Assembly (NCBI RefSeq): GCF_023016525.1
Contig: NZ_JALKCG010000011.1
Span: forward strand, 22,997-86,996
DNA length: 64,000 bases
From: Ancylobacter koreensis
GTDB lineage: Bacteria; Pseudomonadota; Alphaproteobacteria; Rhizobiales; Xanthobacteraceae
Direction: 5' to 3'
Part shown: piece by piece, positions 8,828-18,895 of the stretch
How positions within the stretch are numbered: the stretch's first letter is position 1
Layout of the letters: each line of letters opens with the position of its first letter
Program-made: the position numbers and the translations under genes
Notes under the pieces: generated by a model
Databases searched by the model: none
Seen by the model: only the letters and a program-made list of their open reading frames with translations
Told to the model about the DNA's origin: nothing

Positions 8828-9538
8828 ATGGCCATCGAAAAACGCAGGGACACCGCACCCGCCGCCTCCGGCAAGGTCGCCGACTTTCTGGCGGAGCTGG
8901 AGCAGCGCGCCCCGCTGACCGCCGAGCGGCGCGGCCGGCTGATCTTCGCGCTCGACGCCACGATGAGCCGGCAGCCGACCTGGGACATGGCTTGCGGCCT
9001 TCAGGGCGAGATGTTCGACGAGGCGGCCAGCATCGGCGGGCTCGACATCCAGCTCGTCTATTATCGCGGCATCGACGAATGCCGTGCCTCGCCCTGGATG
9101 GCGGACGGGACGAAGCTCGGCGCACTGATGGCGCGTATCGCCTGCCAGGGCGGGCGCACCCAGATCGCCCGCGTGCTGCGCCATGCGGAGGCGCAGGCCG
9201 GCAAGGGGCCGGTCGGCGCGCTGGTGTTCGTCGGCGACGCGCTGGAGGAGCCCATCGACGCGCTGTGCGCCGAGGCCGGGCCGCTCGCCTTGCGCGGAGT
9301 GCCGGTCTTCATGTTCCAGGAGGGCCGCGATCCGGCGGTGGAGCGCGGCTTCCGCGAGATCGCCCGGCTCACGCGCGGCGCGTGGTGCCGCTTCGATGCC
9401 GGCGCGGCGGCCGAACTCAGGGCGCTGCTGCGGGCGGTGGCGAGCTATGCCGCCGGCGGCGGCACGGCGCTCGCGGCGCTGGCCGGCACCTCGCCCGGCG
9501 CGCGCCGGCTGATCGCGGCGATGCAGGACAGCCAATGA
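8828..9538 (+). CDS. VWA-like domain protein
   Basis: A 236-aa soluble protein. The segment [18 protein letters not shown] resembles the first strand and metal-site region (D-x-S/T-x-S) of von Willebrand A domains, with ATMSR in the MIDAS position; the rest has the alternating helix/strand pattern of the fold. Its stop overlaps the start of the J-domain gene (ATGA), so the pair is translationally coupled. Partners and role are unknown; VWA proteins usually mediate metal-dependent protein contacts. Confidence 0.75.
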   Translation: MAIEKRRDTAPAASGKVADFLAELEQRAPLTAERRGRLIFALDATMSRQPTWDMACGLQGEMFDEAASIGGLDIQLVYYRGIDECRASPWMADGTKLGALMARIACQGGRTQIARVLRHAEAQAGKGPVGALVFVGDALEEPIDALCAEAGPLALRGVPVFMFQEGRDPAVERGFREIARLTRGAWCRFDAGAAAELRALLRAVASYAAGGGTALAALAGTSPGARRLIAAMQDSQ

Positions 9539-10233
9539 TCAATCTGCTGATCGGGGCGGCCATCGTCGCCTTTCTCTATTACGGGCTCAAGACGTTCGGC
9601 CGGGCCGATGCGCAGGCGCTGGCGCGGCTGGGGCGCCGGGTCGGCGGCTTCGCGCTGGTCGCCATTGCCGGCTTCCTCGGCCTGCGCGGCCATTTCGAGA
9701 CGGCGCTGCCGCTCGGCCTGTTCGGGCTGTCGCTGGTCGGCTGGGACATACGCGGCGCGCTGCCGTGGTCGCGCGGCAAGGCCTCGCCCGGCCGTGCCTC
9801 GAAGGTGCGCACCGCCGCGCTCGACATGGAGCTCGACCATGACAGCGGACGCCTGACCGGCAAGGTCGTCGCCGGCCCGCTCGCCGGCACCGCGCTCGAC
9901 GTGCTCGACGTGCCGACGCTCGCACGGCTCGCCCTCGACGTGGACGCCGAGAGCCGGCAGCTACTCGAAGCTTATCTTGACCGCCGGTCGCCCGGTTGGC
10001 GTGAACACGCGGACGGCGACGCGGGCCGGCGGCGCACTGATCCGGCGCGCCGTGGCGCGATGACGGAAGAGGAGGCCTACCAGATCCTGGGGCTTCAGCC
10101 GGGGGCGGGGGCGGACGAGATCCGCAAGGCCCACCGATCCCTTATGAAGAAACTCCATCCCGACCAGGGCGGGTCGAACTATCTCGCCGCCCGGGTGAAC
10201 GAAGCCAAGGATATCCTGCTCGACGGGCATTGA
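9535..10233 (+). CDS. Membrane-anchored DnaJ-domain protein
   Basis: A 232-aa protein with N-terminal membrane helices (about residues 3-20, 38-52 and 55-72), a linker, and a C-terminal J domain starting [10 protein letters not shown] with the essential HPD tripeptide in KLHPDQGG. The architecture (membrane anchor, then short C-terminal J domain) recalls mitochondrial Pam18/Tim14 and DjlA-like proteins that recruit DnaK to a membrane site. It is coupled to the VWA gene, which may supply substrate recognition (inference). Confidence 0.86.
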   Translation: MINLLIGAAIVAFLYYGLKTFGRADAQALARLGRRVGGFALVAIAGFLGLRGHFETALPLGLFGLSLVGWDIRGALPWSRGKASPGRASKVRTAALDMELDHDSGRLTGKVVAGPLAGTALDVLDVPTLARLALDVDAESRQLLEAYLDRRSPGWREHADGDAGRRRTDPARRGAMTEEEAYQILGLQPGAGADEIRKAHRSLMKKLHPDQGGSNYLAARVNEAKDILLDGH

Positions 10234-10242
10234 TCCCTCCCG

Positions 10243-11916
10243 TCAGTTCCGGAAGACCATGCAGCCGAAGTCGCTGCGCTTCAGCGCCTGGCAGGCCTTG
10301 CGCGCGGCGGCCTCCTGGTCGAAGCCGGCGAAGCGGGCGCGCACGATCTTCGTCGAGCCCTTCACGGCCTGCTCGGTGTAGGCGTCGACCTTGGAGAGGG
10401 CGCCGGGGGCCTTCTGCTGCGCCTTGGCGATTTGGGCGCGGGCGTCCGCCTCGCTGCCATAGGCGCCGATCTGGATCGCCCAGCCGGCGCGCGGGGCGGC
10501 CGACTGCTCGGCCTGCTCGGCTTCCTGGCGGGGGATTTCGGTCGGGCCGGCGCTGGCGAGCTGCACCTGCTTGATGGCGCGCTGGGCGGGCGCGGCCTGC
10601 GCCTGCGTCGCGCCGGCGGCCTGACCGTTGGAGAAGGACAGCGTGCCGAGGATGCCGGGCTGGTTGGAGAAGCTGGCGGTCGGCGCGGCGGGGCGGGCGA
10701 TGGCGACAGTCTTCACCGCCACCGGCACGATGGGAGCCGCTGGATTTTCCATGGCCACCGGCGGCGCGGCGCGGACCGGGGCGGGCGCCGGCGTGGGCAC
10801 CGAGGCGGTCACGTCGATATCGGACGCCACCGAGGCCATGGCGACGCGCGGATTGGCCGCCGGCACCGGAATGACGGCGCGGGCCTCCGTCGGCGCGGCG
10901 ACGGGTGCGGGAATCGGGACAGGAGCGGCGGAGGCGAGGGAGATCGGCGCGCCGACCGGCTCGTCGGCGACTGCGCCCGAGGGAGCGGTGTTCATGCGGG
11001 CGACGGTCTGCCGGCCGGCAGCGGCGCGCGGCAGGTTCTCGTTGATCAGCGCGACCATCTTGTTGTCGCGCGAGGCACCGCTGGTGCCGCCGAGCACGAC
11101 GGCGATGACGTAGCGGCCATTGGTCTTCACGCTGGTCAGCAGGTTGAAGCCGGAGGCCGAGGTGTAGCCGGTCTTGATGCCGTCGACGCCTTCCACCCGC
11201 CCGAGCAGGCGGTTGTGGTTGCGGATGGCGACGCCCCGATACATGAAGCTGCGCTCCTCGAAGTAGCCATAGTACTTCGGGAAGCGCTCCTGCACCGCGC
11301 GGCCGAGGACGGCGAGGTCGCGCGCCGTCGTCACCTGCTGCGGGTTCGGCAGGCCGTTCGGGTTGCGGAAGGTGGTGCGCGACATGCCGAGCTGGCGAGC
11401 GCGGCGGGTCATGAGCTGGGCGAAGGTGGAGGCGTCGCCCGAGATATTCTCGGCGATTACCACGGCGACGTCGTTGGCCGAGCGCGTGACCAGCGCCTGG
11501 ATGGCGTCCTCGACCTCTATGGTGCTGCCGGCCTTGACGCCGAGCTTGGAGGGCTGCTGCGAGGCGGCATAGGCGGAGACGCGCAGCGGCGTGTTGAGGC
11601 GCATCTTGCCGGATTCGAGCTGCTCGAAGAGCAGATAGAGCGTCATCACCTTGGTGACGGAGGCGGGATGGCGCAGGGCGTCGGCATTCTCGGCGTCGAG
11701 CACGCGCCCGCTATTGGCGTCGACCACGATGTGGGAGTAGCCGCGCTGCCAGACGCCGCTGGGGGCGGCGGCGGTGCGTGTGACGGCGGCCTTGCTGCGC
11801 GCCGTCTTCTTTTTCTTCGGCGCCGCTTCCGAGACACCTATCCCGACGAGGGAAACCGCCAACACCGCCACGGCGGCACGCATGACAAGCGTGCCGACAA
11901 TCCCCGGAACTCGCAT
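10243..11916 (-). CDS. D-alanyl-D-alanine carboxypeptidase with C-terminal SPOR domain
   Basis: A periplasmic penicillin-binding protein (class C low-molecular-mass, DacF/DacC type) of 557 aa that trims the terminal D-Ala from peptidoglycan stem peptides. It has an N-terminal signal peptide (residues about 10-31), then the active-site SxxK in PASVTK, SxN in TRSAND, and KTG in GIKTGYTS. A long Pro/Ala-rich linker follows, and the C-terminal SPOR domain (WAIQIGAYGSEADA ... about 475-557) should bind denuded glycan at the division septum. The combination is common in alphaproteobacteria. Confidence 0.94.
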   Translation of the reverse strand: MRVPGIVGTLVMRAAVAVLAVSLVGIGVSEAAPKKKKTARSKAAVTRTAAAPSGVWQRGYSHIVVDANSGRVLDAENADALRHPASVTKVMTLYLLFEQLESGKMRLNTPLRVSAYAASQQPSKLGVKAGSTIEVEDAIQALVTRSANDVAVVIAENISGDASTFAQLMTRRARQLGMSRTTFRNPNGLPNPQQVTTARDLAVLGRAVQERFPKYYGYFEERSFMYRGVAIRNHNRLLGRVEGVDGIKTGYTSASGFNLLTSVKTNGRYVIAVVLGGTSGASRDNKMVALINENLPRAAAGRQTVARMNTAPSGAVADEPVGAPISLASAAPVPIPAPVAAPTEARAVIPVPAANPRVAMASVASDIDVTASVPTPAPAPVRAAPPVAMENPAAPIVPVAVKTVAIARPAAPTASFSNQPGILGTLSFSNGQAAGATQAQAAPAQRAIKQVQLASAGPTEIPRQEAEQAEQSAAPRAGWAIQIGAYGSEADARAQIAKAQQKAPGALSKVDAYTEQAVKGSTKIVRARFAGFDQEAAARKACQALKRSDFGCMVFRN

Positions 11917-12154
11917 CTACCTGTCCCGCTACTCTAGCCGGCCTGCGCCGGAACCCAACGCGCCCGGCAGGGCCATCCGATCGCCCCGGCTCCGCTGGCC
12001 GCGCGGAGACCCCGACCGGTTAAGGAACCCTGCCGAACCATGACTTCCCAAAACTTAAGAAGGGTGCAGTTACGAACTCGTAAAGAACCGCTTTCAACCC
12101 TGTGGATGTGGCGACAAGAAGGGGCGGGGATGGCGTCGGCGCGATTCGGGCTTA

Positions 12155-12205
12155 TGTTGCACCGCACAAAATCGCTTGACGGGCCATGGTGCGCCGCAGT
12201 ACAAA
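12155..12205 (+). promoter_or_regulatory. Probable phasin promoter with possible PhaR-like operator
   Basis: In the 369-bp gap between the carboxypeptidase and the phasin, TTGACG (12176-12181) and TACAAA (12200-12205) with an 18-bp spacer form a sigma-70-like promoter 81 bp upstream of the phasin start. Immediately upstream, 12155-12169 reads TGTTGCACCGCACAA, a TGC-rich imperfect dyad like the sites bound by the PHB regulator PhaR in other alphaproteobacteria. The operator assignment is inference. I see no gene in the rest of the gap. Confidence 0.4.
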
Positions 12206-12285
12206 AGGCTCAGGGAGAGTTCCCGGGCGGGCGTGCGGCTGAAAAAGAGCGCAACGCGCGTGGCGACACGACAGGAGTTGGCTCA

Positions 12286-12624
12286 ATGGCTCAGAATTTC
12301 GACGACATCCAGAAACTCGGCAAGGACAATCTCGATCTCGCGGTGAAGAGCTTCGGCACGGTGTCGAAGGGCTTCCAGGCGATCGCGGTCGAGGTGGCCG
12401 ACTATTCCAAGAAGTCTTTCGAGGAAAGCTCCGCGGCGGCCGAGAAGCTGTTCGGCGCCAAGACCCTCGACAAGGCCTTCGAAATCCAGTCCGACTATTT
12501 CAAGAACGCCTATGAGGGCTTCGTGGCCCAGGCGACCAAGATGGGCGAGCTCTACGCCGATCTCGCCAAGGAAAGCTACAAGCCCTACGAGGGCGTGATC
12601 GGCAAGATCCCCGGAGCCAAGTGA
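12286..12624 (+). CDS. phaP: Phasin family protein
   Basis: Phasins coat polyhydroxyalkanoate granules. The 112-aa protein begins MAQNFDDIQKLGKDNLDLAV and is almost entirely amphipathic helix, with the phasin_2 segment KSFEESSAAAEKLFGAKTLDKA and FEIQSDYFKNAYEGFV (quoted in parts). ACAGGAG lies 8-9 bp before the ATG. It stands alone with its own promoter and terminator, consistent with an abundantly expressed granule protein. Some phasin-domain proteins act outside PHA metabolism, so the symbol is tentative. Confidence 0.9.
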   Translation: MAQNFDDIQKLGKDNLDLAVKSFGTVSKGFQAIAVEVADYSKKSFEESSAAAEKLFGAKTLDKAFEIQSDYFKNAYEGFVAQATKMGELYADLAKESYKPYEGVIGKIPGAK

Positions 12625-12657
12625 GCGCGTCCGACGCCTCGTAGTTCCGCTTGATCG

Positions 12658-12692
12658 AAGGCCCGGCCGCAACGCCGGGCCTTTTGCTTTTC
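12658..12692 (+). terminator. Rho-independent terminator of the phasin gene
   Basis: AAGGCCCGGC, loop CGCAAC, then GCCGGGCC and a T-rich tract (TTTTGCTTTT), 34 bp after the phasin stop. Confidence 0.85.
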
Positions 12693-12866
12693 CGGCTCCT
12701 GCGCGCGGTCGGCCCCCGACGGTTCCCCGCCGTGCCTATGGGCAATTGTCACCGGATTGCGACAGGGGCGGGCCGGCTGCCCTCTGGCGTCGCCGGGAGG
12801 GCGTACATATTATAACCTCCAACAAACCTCCAAGAACCGGTGCGCCGGTTTGGGGAAAGCCTGAGA

Positions 12867-13238
12867 ATGTCCGACCTGACCGAATTCGACACGCGTGAGC
12901 GGATGATGGCCGACGACGAGCGTCGCCGGCGCGGGGACAATGCGCCCGGCACCGCCGTGATCACGCGCACCAAGCCGCAGGCAAAGCGGCCCAATCTCTA
13001 CCGGGTGCTCCTGCTCAACGACGACTACACGCCAATGGAGTTCGTCGTGCACGTGCTGGAGCACTTCTTCACGAAAAATCGGGAGGAAGCCACCCAGATC
13101 ATGCTGCATGTGCATCAGCATGGCGTTGGGGAGTGCGGCGTCTACACCTACGAGGTGGCCGAGACAAAGGTCACGCAGGTTATGGACTTCGCGCGCAAGC
13201 ACCAGCATCCTTTGCAGTGCGTCATGGAGAAGAAGTGA
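12867..13238 (+). CDS. clpS: ATP-dependent Clp protease adaptor ClpS
   Basis: ClpS delivers N-degron substrates to ClpAP. The 123-aa protein has a disordered charged N-terminus and then the conserved core [19 protein letters not shown] with the NDDYTPM motif that contacts ClpA and the substrate pocket, the HVHQHGVG segment and [13 protein letters not shown] 12867 is the most likely start; an internal ATG pair at 12903 would give a shorter protein. clpA follows 31 bp downstream. Confidence 0.95.
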   Translation: MSDLTEFDTRERMMADDERRRRGDNAPGTAVITRTKPQAKRPNLYRVLLLNDDYTPMEFVVHVLEHFFTKNREEATQIMLHVHQHGVGECGVYTYEVAETKVTQVMDFARKHQHPLQCVMEKK

Positions 13239-13269
13239 CGCTCCGCGACGGCTAAACGAAGAGGTCCCG

Positions 13270-15708
13270 ATGCCCACCTTCTCCCGCAGCCTCGAGCAGT
13301 CGCTTCACCGGGCCCTCGCGCTCGCCAATGAGCGCCACCACGAATACGCGACCCTTGAGCACCTGCTGCTGTCCCTGGTCGACGACCAGGACTCGGCCGC
13401 GGTGATGCGCGCCTGCAATGTTGACCTCGACAAGCTCCGCCGCAACCTGGTCGAATATATCGACACCGAGCTGGACAATCTGGTGCAGGATGGCGGCGAA
13501 GATTCCAAGCCGACCGCCGGCTTCCAGCGCGTCATCCAGCGCGCGGTGATCCATGTGCAGTCCTCCGGCCGCGAGGAAGTGACCGGCGCCAATGTGCTGG
13601 TCGCCATCTTCGCCGAGCGCGAGAGCCATGCGGCCTATTTCCTGCAAGAGCAGGACATGACCCGCTACGACGCGGTGAACTACATCTCTCACGGCATCGC
13701 CAAGCGCGCCGGCATGTCGGAAAGCCGCCCCGTGCGCGGAGCCGAAGAGGAGACCGAGACGAAGACCGGGGAGGAGACCAAGAAGAAGGCCGATGCGCTC
13801 GAAGCCTATTGCGTCAACCTCAACAAGAAGGCGCGCGAGGGCAAGATCGACCCGCTGATCGGCCGTGACGGCGAGATCCAGCGCACCATCCAGGTGCTGT
13901 GCCGCCGTTCGAAGAACAACCCGCTCTTCGTGGGCGATCCCGGCGTGGGCAAGACCGCCATCGCCGAGGGCCTCGCACGCCGCATCATCAACGGCGAGGT
14001 CCCGGACGTGCTGAGGAAGGCCACCGTCTTCTCGCTCGACATGGGCGCGCTGCTGGCCGGCACCCGCTACCGCGGCGATTTCGAGGAACGCCTCAAGCAG
14101 GTGGTCAAGGAGATCGAGGCCTATCCTGACGCCATCATGTTCATCGACGAGATCCACACGGTGATCGGCGCCGGCGCGACCTCCGGCGGGGCGATGGATG
14201 CCTCCAACCTGCTCAAGCCTGCCCTCGCTTCGGGCACTCTGCGCTGCATCGGCTCGACCACCTACAAGGAGTACCGCCAGTATTTCGAGAAGGACCGGGC
14301 GCTGGTGCGCCGTTTCCAGAAGATCGACGTACCCGAGCCGACCGTGCCGGATGCCATCGAGATCCTGAAGGGGCTCAAGCCCTATTTCGAGGACTATCAC
14401 CGGCTGCGCTACACCAACGACGCCATAAAGGCGGCGGTGGAGCTCTCCGCCCGCTACATCCACGATCGCAAGCTGCCGGACAAGGCGATCGACATTATCG
14501 ACGAGTCCGGCGCGGCGCAGATGCTGCTGCCCGAGGGCCGGCGCAAGAAGACCATCGGCGTGAAGGAGATCGAGGCGACCATCGCCACCATCGCCCGCAT
14601 CCCGCCGAAGACGGTCTCCAAGTCCGACACCGAGATCCTCGCGGCGCTGGAGACCACGCTGAAGCGCGTCGTCTACGGGCAGGACAAGGCCATCGAGGCG
14701 CTGTCCTCGGCGATCAAGCTGGCGCGGGCGGGTCTGCGCGAGCCGGAGAAGCCCATCGGCTCCTACCTGTTCTCCGGCCCCACGGGCGTCGGCAAGACCG
14801 AGGTGGCCAAACAGCTTGCCTCCTCGCTTGGCGTCGAGCTGCTGCGCTTCGACATGTCGGAATACATGGAGCGGCACACCATCTCGCGTCTGATCGGCGC
14901 GCCTCCCGGCTATGTCGGCTTCGACCAGGGCGGCCTGCTGACGGACGGCGTCGACCAGCACCCGCACTGCGTGCTGCTGCTCGACGAGATCGAGAAGGCG
15001 CATCCCGACCTGTTCAACATACTGTTGCAGGTGATGGACCACGGGAAGCTGACCGACCATAACGGCAAGCAGGTGGACTTCCGCAACGTCATCCTCATCA
15101 TGACGACCAATGCGGGCGCCGCCGACCTGTCGAAGTCGGCCTTCGGCTTCACGCGTTCGAAGCGCGAGGGCGACGATGTGGAGGCGATCAACCGCCTCTT
15201 CGCGCCGGAGTTCCGCAACCGCCTCGACGCCATCATCCCCTTCGCGCATCTCACCAACGAGGTCATCGCGCTGGTGGTGGAGAAGTTCGTGCTCCAGCTG
15301 GAAGCCCAGCTCGCCGACCGCAACGTGACCATCGAGCTCTCCGACGAGGCGACCGCCTGGCTGGTGGAGCGTGGCTACGACCAGCAGATGGGCGCCCGCC
15401 CCATGGGCCGGGTGATCCAGGAGCACATCAAGAAGGCGCTGGCCGACGAGGTGCTGTTCGGCAAGCTGCGCTCCGGCGGGCATGTCCGCGTCGTGCTGAA
15501 GACCGACGAGGACGGCGACACCGATCTGGCCTTCGAATTCCCGGAAGGCCCGATCACCCCGAAGCCGGAGAAGATCGCACCGGCCAAGCCCAAGCGCGCC
15601 CCGCGCCGCAAGGCGGCGGCGCCCAAGGCCAAGAAGCTGGCCGGTGCGACCGGCCGCTCGAAGCCCGGCACCTCGCGTGTGCCGAAGGTGCCGCTCGTGA
15701 AGGCCTGA
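13270..15708 (+). CDS. clpA: ATP-dependent Clp protease ATP-binding subunit ClpA
   Basis: ClpA is the hexameric AAA+ unfoldase that feeds ClpP. The 812-aa protein has a Clp_N double repeat (about 1-145), a first AAA module with Walker A GDPGVGKT and Walker [10 protein letters not shown], and a second with GPTGVGKT and LLLDEIEKA, then a C-terminal ClpB_D2-small domain with the ClpP-contact region. A Lys/Ala/Pro-rich tail of about 45 residues (from about 765) follows the conserved domain and is not part of E. coli ClpA. It is transcribed with clpS. Confidence 0.97.
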   Translation: MPTFSRSLEQSLHRALALANERHHEYATLEHLLLSLVDDQDSAAVMRACNVDLDKLRRNLVEYIDTELDNLVQDGGEDSKPTAGFQRVIQRAVIHVQSSGREEVTGANVLVAIFAERESHAAYFLQEQDMTRYDAVNYISHGIAKRAGMSESRPVRGAEEETETKTGEETKKKADALEAYCVNLNKKAREGKIDPLIGRDGEIQRTIQVLCRRSKNNPLFVGDPGVGKTAIAEGLARRIINGEVPDVLRKATVFSLDMGALLAGTRYRGDFEERLKQVVKEIEAYPDAIMFIDEIHTVIGAGATSGGAMDASNLLKPALASGTLRCIGSTTYKEYRQYFEKDRALVRRFQKIDVPEPTVPDAIEILKGLKPYFEDYHRLRYTNDAIKAAVELSARYIHDRKLPDKAIDIIDESGAAQMLLPEGRRKKTIGVKEIEATIATIARIPPKTVSKSDTEILAALETTLKRVVYGQDKAIEALSSAIKLARAGLREPEKPIGSYLFSGPTGVGKTEVAKQLASSLGVELLRFDMSEYMERHTISRLIGAPPGYVGFDQGGLLTDGVDQHPHCVLLLDEIEKAHPDLFNILLQVMDHGKLTDHNGKQVDFRNVILIMTTNAGAADLSKSAFGFTRSKREGDDVEAINRLFAPEFRNRLDAIIPFAHLTNEVIALVVEKFVLQLEAQLADRNVTIELSDEATAWLVERGYDQQMGARPMGRVIQEHIKKALADEVLFGKLRSGGHVRVVLKTDEDGDTDLAFEFPEGPITPKPEKIAPAKPKRAPRRKAAAPKAKKLAGATGRSKPGTSRVPKVPLVKA

Positions 15709-15748
15709 ACCGCTGGCGGCCCCGGCCGCCCGCACTCGCGAACGAGAC

Positions 15749-15787
15749 AGCCCCGCCCGTGCATCCGCGCCGGCGGGGCTTTTCGTT
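15749..15787 (+). terminator. Rho-independent terminator of clpSA
   Basis: AGCCCCGCC (15749-15757) pairs with GGCGGGGCT (15772-15780), followed by a T-rich run. It lies 40 bp beyond the clpA stop. Confidence 0.82.
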
Positions 15788-15875
15788 TGAGGCTTCTCGC
15801 CGCCGTCCGACCAAAGGAGCGGCTTGACGCCCGTGCCATCGGGGTCGATGTACGTGGGGTATCGAGACTCCCCGC

Positions 15876-16622
15876 ATGACGCATCCCCCCCGGCCGCCCG
15901 CCGACGCCTCCGACAGTCGATCCGCCTACTGGTTCCTGCGCGGCATGCTCGCCTCGCTGCAGGTGCCGGGCCTTGTGCTCATCGTGACCTTTGTCGGCTT
16001 CGGCGGCCTGCTGCACGATCTCGGCTTTCCCGTCGGGGCCGGCATACTCTCGACCGTGCTGGTCTGGGCGCTGCCGGCGCAGGTCATCCTCATCGGCGGG
16101 CTGGCGGCCGGCTCCTCGCTGCCGGCGCTGGCGCTGGCCGTGTGCCTGTCGGGAGTGCGGCTGCTGCCGATGGTGGTGTCGCTCATGCCGCTGATGCGCG
16201 GCCCGCGTCCCAGCCTGTGGCGCGAACTCGTCTGCGCCCATTTCGTCGCGGTGACCCTGTGGGTGGAAGGTTTCCGCCTGCTGCCGAAAGTCGACGTAGC
16301 CGGCCGCCCGGCCTTCGCCGTGGGCCTTGGCCTCGGGCTGTCACTGCTGTCGGCTTTCGGCACGGCGATTGGCTTCTTCCTCAGCCACATGCTGCCCGGC
16401 CCGCTGGCGGTCGCGCTGCTGCTGCTGACGCCGATCTCCTTCACCATCCTCCTCGTGCGCAATGCGCGTCATACGGTGGACTGGCTGGCTATCGGATTCG
16501 GCACCGCCATCATCCCGCTGGCCGCCGACGCGCCGGGCGGGCTCGACCTGTTCTGGGCCGGCGTGGGCGGGGGGACGCTCGCCTTCCTGATCGACCGCTA
16601 CCGGCCGGGCCGCGCCTCATGA
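15876..16622 (+). CDS. azlC: AzlC family branched-chain amino acid permease
   Basis: The large subunit of an AzlCD-type exporter for branched-chain amino acids (and azaleucine or other analogues in characterised cases). The 248-aa protein has about six to seven membrane helices with family features FVGFGGLLHDLGF, ALPAQVILIGGLAAG and the RLLPMVVSLMPLM segment. Its stop overlaps the start of azlD by ATGA. The pair stands alone after the clp terminator. Substrate assignment is by family only. Confidence 0.9.
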   Translation: MTHPPRPPADASDSRSAYWFLRGMLASLQVPGLVLIVTFVGFGGLLHDLGFPVGAGILSTVLVWALPAQVILIGGLAAGSSLPALALAVCLSGVRLLPMVVSLMPLMRGPRPSLWRELVCAHFVAVTLWVEGFRLLPKVDVAGRPAFAVGLGLGLSLLSAFGTAIGFFLSHMLPGPLAVALLLLTPISFTILLVRNARHTVDWLAIGFGTAIIPLAADAPGGLDLFWAGVGGGTLAFLIDRYRPGRAS

Positions 16623-16966
16623 GCGGTCTCAACGAATGGACTGCGGCGCTGATCGTGATCTTCGTCGGCTTCCTGCCCAACGAGGTCTGGCGCGTGCTCG
16701 GCGTGCTGTTCGGCCGGCGCATCGACGAGGACAGCCTCGGCATGCGCTGGGTGAAGGCGGTGGCGACCGCGCTGCTCGCCGCCGTGGTGGCGCGCCTCGT
16801 GCTGGTGCCGAGCGGCGCGCTGGTGGCGTTGCCGCTCTGGCTGCGGGCCGGCGCTGTGGCCGGCGGCATCGTCGGTTTTCTCGCGGTGCGCCGCTCCGTG
16901 CTGGCCGGCGTGCTCGCCGCCGAGGCGATCCTCGTCGTGGGCGCGTGGTGGCTGGGCGTGGCCTGA
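16619..16966 (+). CDS. azlD: AzlD family transporter subunit
   Basis: A 115-aa hydrophobic protein with four predicted helices (about 8-24, 42-60, 64-84, 92-112) and the AzlD-typical FLPNEVWRVLGV segment. It overlaps azlC and would be the small partner in the exporter. The length matches the family (about 100-115 aa). Confidence 0.86.
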   Translation: MSGLNEWTAALIVIFVGFLPNEVWRVLGVLFGRRIDEDSLGMRWVKAVATALLAAVVARLVLVPSGALVALPLWLRAGAVAGGIVGFLAVRRSVLAGVLAAEAILVVGAWWLGVA

Positions 16967-16987
16967 GCCGGTGTCGCCCGCTCGCCT

Positions 16988-17410
16988 TCAGCCTTCCAGC
17001 GCCGCCTTGAGCGCGGCGGCCTGCTCGGCCAGCACCTCCGGTGTCTCCTTGTAGGAGAGCGGCGCGCGCAGCTCGACGCCGGTCTGGCGCGGGATCACAT
17101 GGACATGCAGGTGAAACACTTCCTGCCCGCCCGCCGGCTCGTTGTGCTGGGTCACGGTGATGCCCTCGGCGCCGAAGGCCTTCACCTGCGCCCGGGCGAT
17201 GCGCTGGGCGGCGGCGGCCACCGCGGCGAGGTCGGCCGACTCGACATCCAGCAGGTTGCGCGAGGGCGCTTTGGGAATCACCAGCGCATGGCCGGGCGCG
17301 CGCGGGAAGATGTCGAGGAAGGCGAGCACCTTGTCGTCCTCGTAGACCTTGAAGGCGGGCAGCTCGCCGCGCAGGATCTTCGCGAAGATGTTGCCGGGAT
17401 CGTAGGTCAT
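16988..17410 (-). CDS. HIT family hydrolase
   Basis: A 140-aa histidine-triad nucleotide-binding protein. The catalytic triad is in HLHVHVIPR near residue 100, and an N-terminal IFAKILRGELPAFKVYED segment is typical of the HinT-like branch. These proteins hydrolyse purine nucleoside phosphoramidates and adenylated intermediates in the cytosol. The next gene on the same strand starts 80 bp upstream, so an operon with it is possible but not required. Confidence 0.94.
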   Translation of the reverse strand: MTYDPGNIFAKILRGELPAFKVYEDDKVLAFLDIFPRAPGHALVIPKAPSRNLLDVESADLAAVAAAAQRIARAQVKAFGAEGITVTQHNEPAGGQEVFHLHVHVIPRQTGVELRAPLSYKETPEVLAEQAAALKAALEG

Positions 17411-17490
17411 CTCGTTCCTCCCTGTCGGCCTGTGCGGGCTCCTCGACCGTGCACGCTGATCGCAAGCGGCGCGGCGCCGGTCAAGGGCGG

Positions 17491-18786
17491 CTAGGGTTCG
17501 TCATCGGCGCGCGTGCCCGCATGGCGGAAGGGGCCGAGCTCGCTCAGCTCCTCGCCGGCCTCGGCGACATAGCGGCGCTCGCGCTCCAGATAATGCGCCA
17601 CGGCCGCGCGCAGCTGCGGGTCGGCGATGTAATGCGCCGAGCGCGTCGTCACAGGCATGTAGCCGCGCGCCAGCTTGTGCTCGCCCTGCGCGCCGGCCTC
17701 CACCGTGGAGAGCCCGCGCGCGATGGCGAAGTCGATGGCCTGATGGTAGCAGACCTCGAAATGCAGGAAGGGGTGGTGCTCGATGGCGCCCCAGTGCCGG
17801 CCGTAGAGCGTATCCGAGCCGATGAAGTTGATGGCGCCGGCGATCCAGCGCCCGTCGCGCTTCGCCATCACCAGCAATATGTCGTCGGCCATGCGCTCGC
17901 CGATCAGCCGATAGAAGGCGCGGTTCAGGTAAGGCCGGCCCCATTTGCGCGAGCCGGTCTCCATGTAGAAGGCGAAGAAGGCGTCCCACACTTCTTCGGT
18001 CAGCTCGGCGCCGGTGAGGGGGTGGATGGTGATGCCGGCCTCCAGCGCCTCGCGGCGCTCGCGACGGAGCTGCTTGCGCTTGCGCGAGGAGAGATCGGCG
18101 AGGAAGGCGTCGTAGTCGCCATAGCCGCGATTGTGCCAGTGGAACTGCTGGTCGGTGCGCGGCAGGAAATCCTGCGCCTCCAGCGCCGCCGCATCCTCGT
18201 CGGTGAGGAAGGTGGCGTGCACGGAGGAGGCGTTGCGCAGGTTGGCGAGCGCCAGCAGCCCGCCCGCCAGCGCCACGCGCACGGCCTCCGCCTCCGCGCC
18301 GGGCGCGGCCAGCAGGCGCGGGCCGGTGGCGGGGGTGAAGGGCACCGAGACCTGAAGCTTGGGGTAATAGCGCCCGCCGGCCCGCTCATAGGCCTCCGCC
18401 CAGCCATGATCGAACACGTATTCGCCCTGCGAATGCGATTTCAGATATGCCGGGCAGACGCCGACAAGCTTGCCGTCGGGGTCTTCCAGCACGAGGTGCT
18501 GCGGCAGCCAGCCGGTCTTGGCGGAGACCGAGCCTGATTCTTCCAGCGCCGAAAGAAAGGCGTGGCTGACGAAGGGATTATAGGCCTGCCGTTGAAGTGC
18601 CGGACAACCGGATTGAGGCGCCGCGCGAGCTTCTTCGCGCGCAACGCGAGCTTCATCGATCAAGGACTTAGAGGGAGACGCTGAGCTGAAACGCGAGGCG
18701 CGTGGATTGGCGCAGGCATCCCAGAGATCGGCCGAGAGCGCGGTAATGTCGCTTTCGACGCGGAGGCGGAAATTCTCGTCGGACAT
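17491..18786 (-). CDS. FemAB-like GNAT acyltransferase (DUF482, peptidogalycan-type)
   Basis: A 431-aa protein with the DUF482/PF04339 pattern: YNPFVSHAFLSALEESGSV, WLPQHLVLED, a YPKLQVSVPFTPATGPRLL region, and the C-terminal GNAT half with SRKRKQLRRERR and FEVCYHQAIDFAIARGL (quoted in parts). These proteins resemble FemABX transferases that add amino acids to peptidoglycan precursors, but the substrate here is unknown. The start MSDENFRLRVE (18786) is chosen by family alignment from memory. Confidence 0.88.
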   Translation of the reverse strand: MSDENFRLRVESDITALSADLWDACANPRASRFSSASPSKSLIDEARVAREEARAAPQSGCPALQRQAYNPFVSHAFLSALEESGSVSAKTGWLPQHLVLEDPDGKLVGVCPAYLKSHSQGEYVFDHGWAEAYERAGGRYYPKLQVSVPFTPATGPRLLAAPGAEAEAVRVALAGGLLALANLRNASSVHATFLTDEDAAALEAQDFLPRTDQQFHWHNRGYGDYDAFLADLSSRKRKQLRRERREALEAGITIHPLTGAELTEEVWDAFFAFYMETGSRKWGRPYLNRAFYRLIGERMADDILLVMAKRDGRWIAGAINFIGSDTLYGRHWGAIEHHPFLHFEVCYHQAIDFAIARGLSTVEAGAQGEHKLARGYMPVTTRSAHYIADPQLRAAVAHYLERERRYVAEAGEELSELGPFRHAGTRADDEP

Positions 18787-18895
18787 GGGCGGATGAGGCT
18801 CGGCGGGGACGGCGGAGGGCTGCCCCAATGTGCGCGCGCGAGGGCCGGAGCGGAAGGGTGCTCACGCATTCGCGACGGCAGATGTCGCCCACCCG

